From positions 31,288,001-31,352,000 of the forward strand of contig AP031354.1 in assembly GCA_037833965.1 (NCBI GenBank): a stretch of 64,000 nt of DNA. The letters run 5' to 3'. The notes under the pieces were generated by a model, which worked only from the letters and a program-made list of their open reading frames with translations, was not told the DNA's origin and ran no database searches. Source of the DNA: Marchantia polymorpha subsp. ruderalis (lineage: Eukaryota > Streptophyta > Marchantiopsida > Marchantiales > Marchantiaceae). Position numbers and translations under genes: made by a program. Positions 63,657 through 64,000 of this stretch are shown here, piece by piece; the stretch's first letter is position 1, and every line of letters begins with the position of its first letter.

Positions 63657-64000
63657 CTGCATACAAACAGGTTGTTGGTCATTAAAATTGGATGAGGAAT
63701 AACCGTATACCCTGGGCATGCTAAGACACCCAATTATATTTCACAGGGAATGCTAAGCAAGCTTTTGTAGAGCCCAGCCAACCCAAGTACCTGAACAGAG
63801 ATGAATGGAATCAATTTACCACATTGTCACTTGTTCTGTACAGGACGCAATTAGGAGAGCTATGAACATATAACATATACATGCTTCGGTATCCTCAGAG
63901 CTGAGGGACTAAAAATGATTGACCACTGTAACATCACAACAGCATGTTGGCGGCCTCCATGCTTCTGTTTATTATATGTGTGGTACTTCAGAGTAACGAC
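63657..64000 (-). other. Intron or upstream part of the Ca2+-ATPase
   Basis: A TTTGTATGCAG acceptor ends it. I see no N-terminal ATPase exon here, so the next exon upstream should be to the right of the window. Confidence 0.5.

Overview
The window is nuclear DNA of a land plant. The evidence is: spliced genes with GT-AG introns, a multi-exon plant-type autoinhibited Ca2+-ATPase, AP2/ERF and LOB-domain transcription-factor relics, TTTAGGG telomere-type repeats, and an inserted piece of the plastid gene psaA. Exons of a PiT/PTB-type phosphate symporter, a family kept mainly in algae and non-seed plants, make a bryophyte, lycophyte or fern more likely than a flowering plant. That last point is inference.

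Layout. (1) 1-19826 is a self-nested LTR retrotransposon. A complete Ty3/gypsy element (2896-18435, minus strand, 5-bp duplication GACGT) sits inside an older LTR of the same family (1-2895 plus 18436-19826). Its two LTRs are 4,872 bp each and look identical, and its internal part is only 5.8 kb. Gag-protease and RT-RNaseH-integrase share one frame, separated by a single UAG in the readthrough context UAG-CAA-CUA. Each LTR carries an open reading frame of about 850 codons, in the gag-pol sense and just upstream of a conserved TATA box. It therefore lies in U3 and at the 3' end of the genomic RNA. (2) 19827-25960 is a dispersed repeat (X) with a 159-bp tandem array, interrupted by a decayed solo LTR with its own duplication (AAGAT). 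The empty site is preserved in a second X copy at 50.29 kb. (3) 26.7-34 kb holds relics: two ERF copies, a duplicated ERF-type promoter, two phosphate-transporter exons, a copied Ca2+-ATPase exon, a decayed copia fragment and several short perfect palindromes. (4) 35.2-38.0 kb has a MITE and a broken MULE/SWIM transposase. (5) 39892-48799 is a TIR-bounded insertion with a 9-bp duplication (Mutator-like). It carries a LOB-domain gene fragment and a truncated plus-strand member of the giant-LTR family, whose LTR contains 87 bp of plastid psaA. (6) 51890 to beyond 64000, minus strand, is the one apparently intact host gene: 29 exons of an ACA8/9/10-type Ca2+-ATPase whose N-terminal exons lie off the right edge.

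How the retroelement parts may work together (inference): the U3 TATA box drives a genomic RNA with a leader of about 0.9 kb, which gives Gag-Pro and, by stop-codon readthrough, Gag-Pro-Pol. A GTAAGT donor in the leader and a polypyrimidine-CAG acceptor 31 bp inside the 3' LTR could yield a spliced RNA for the LTR protein. Three diverged LTRs keep that frame open, and the stretch compared by eye differs only synonymously, which argues that the protein matters to the element.
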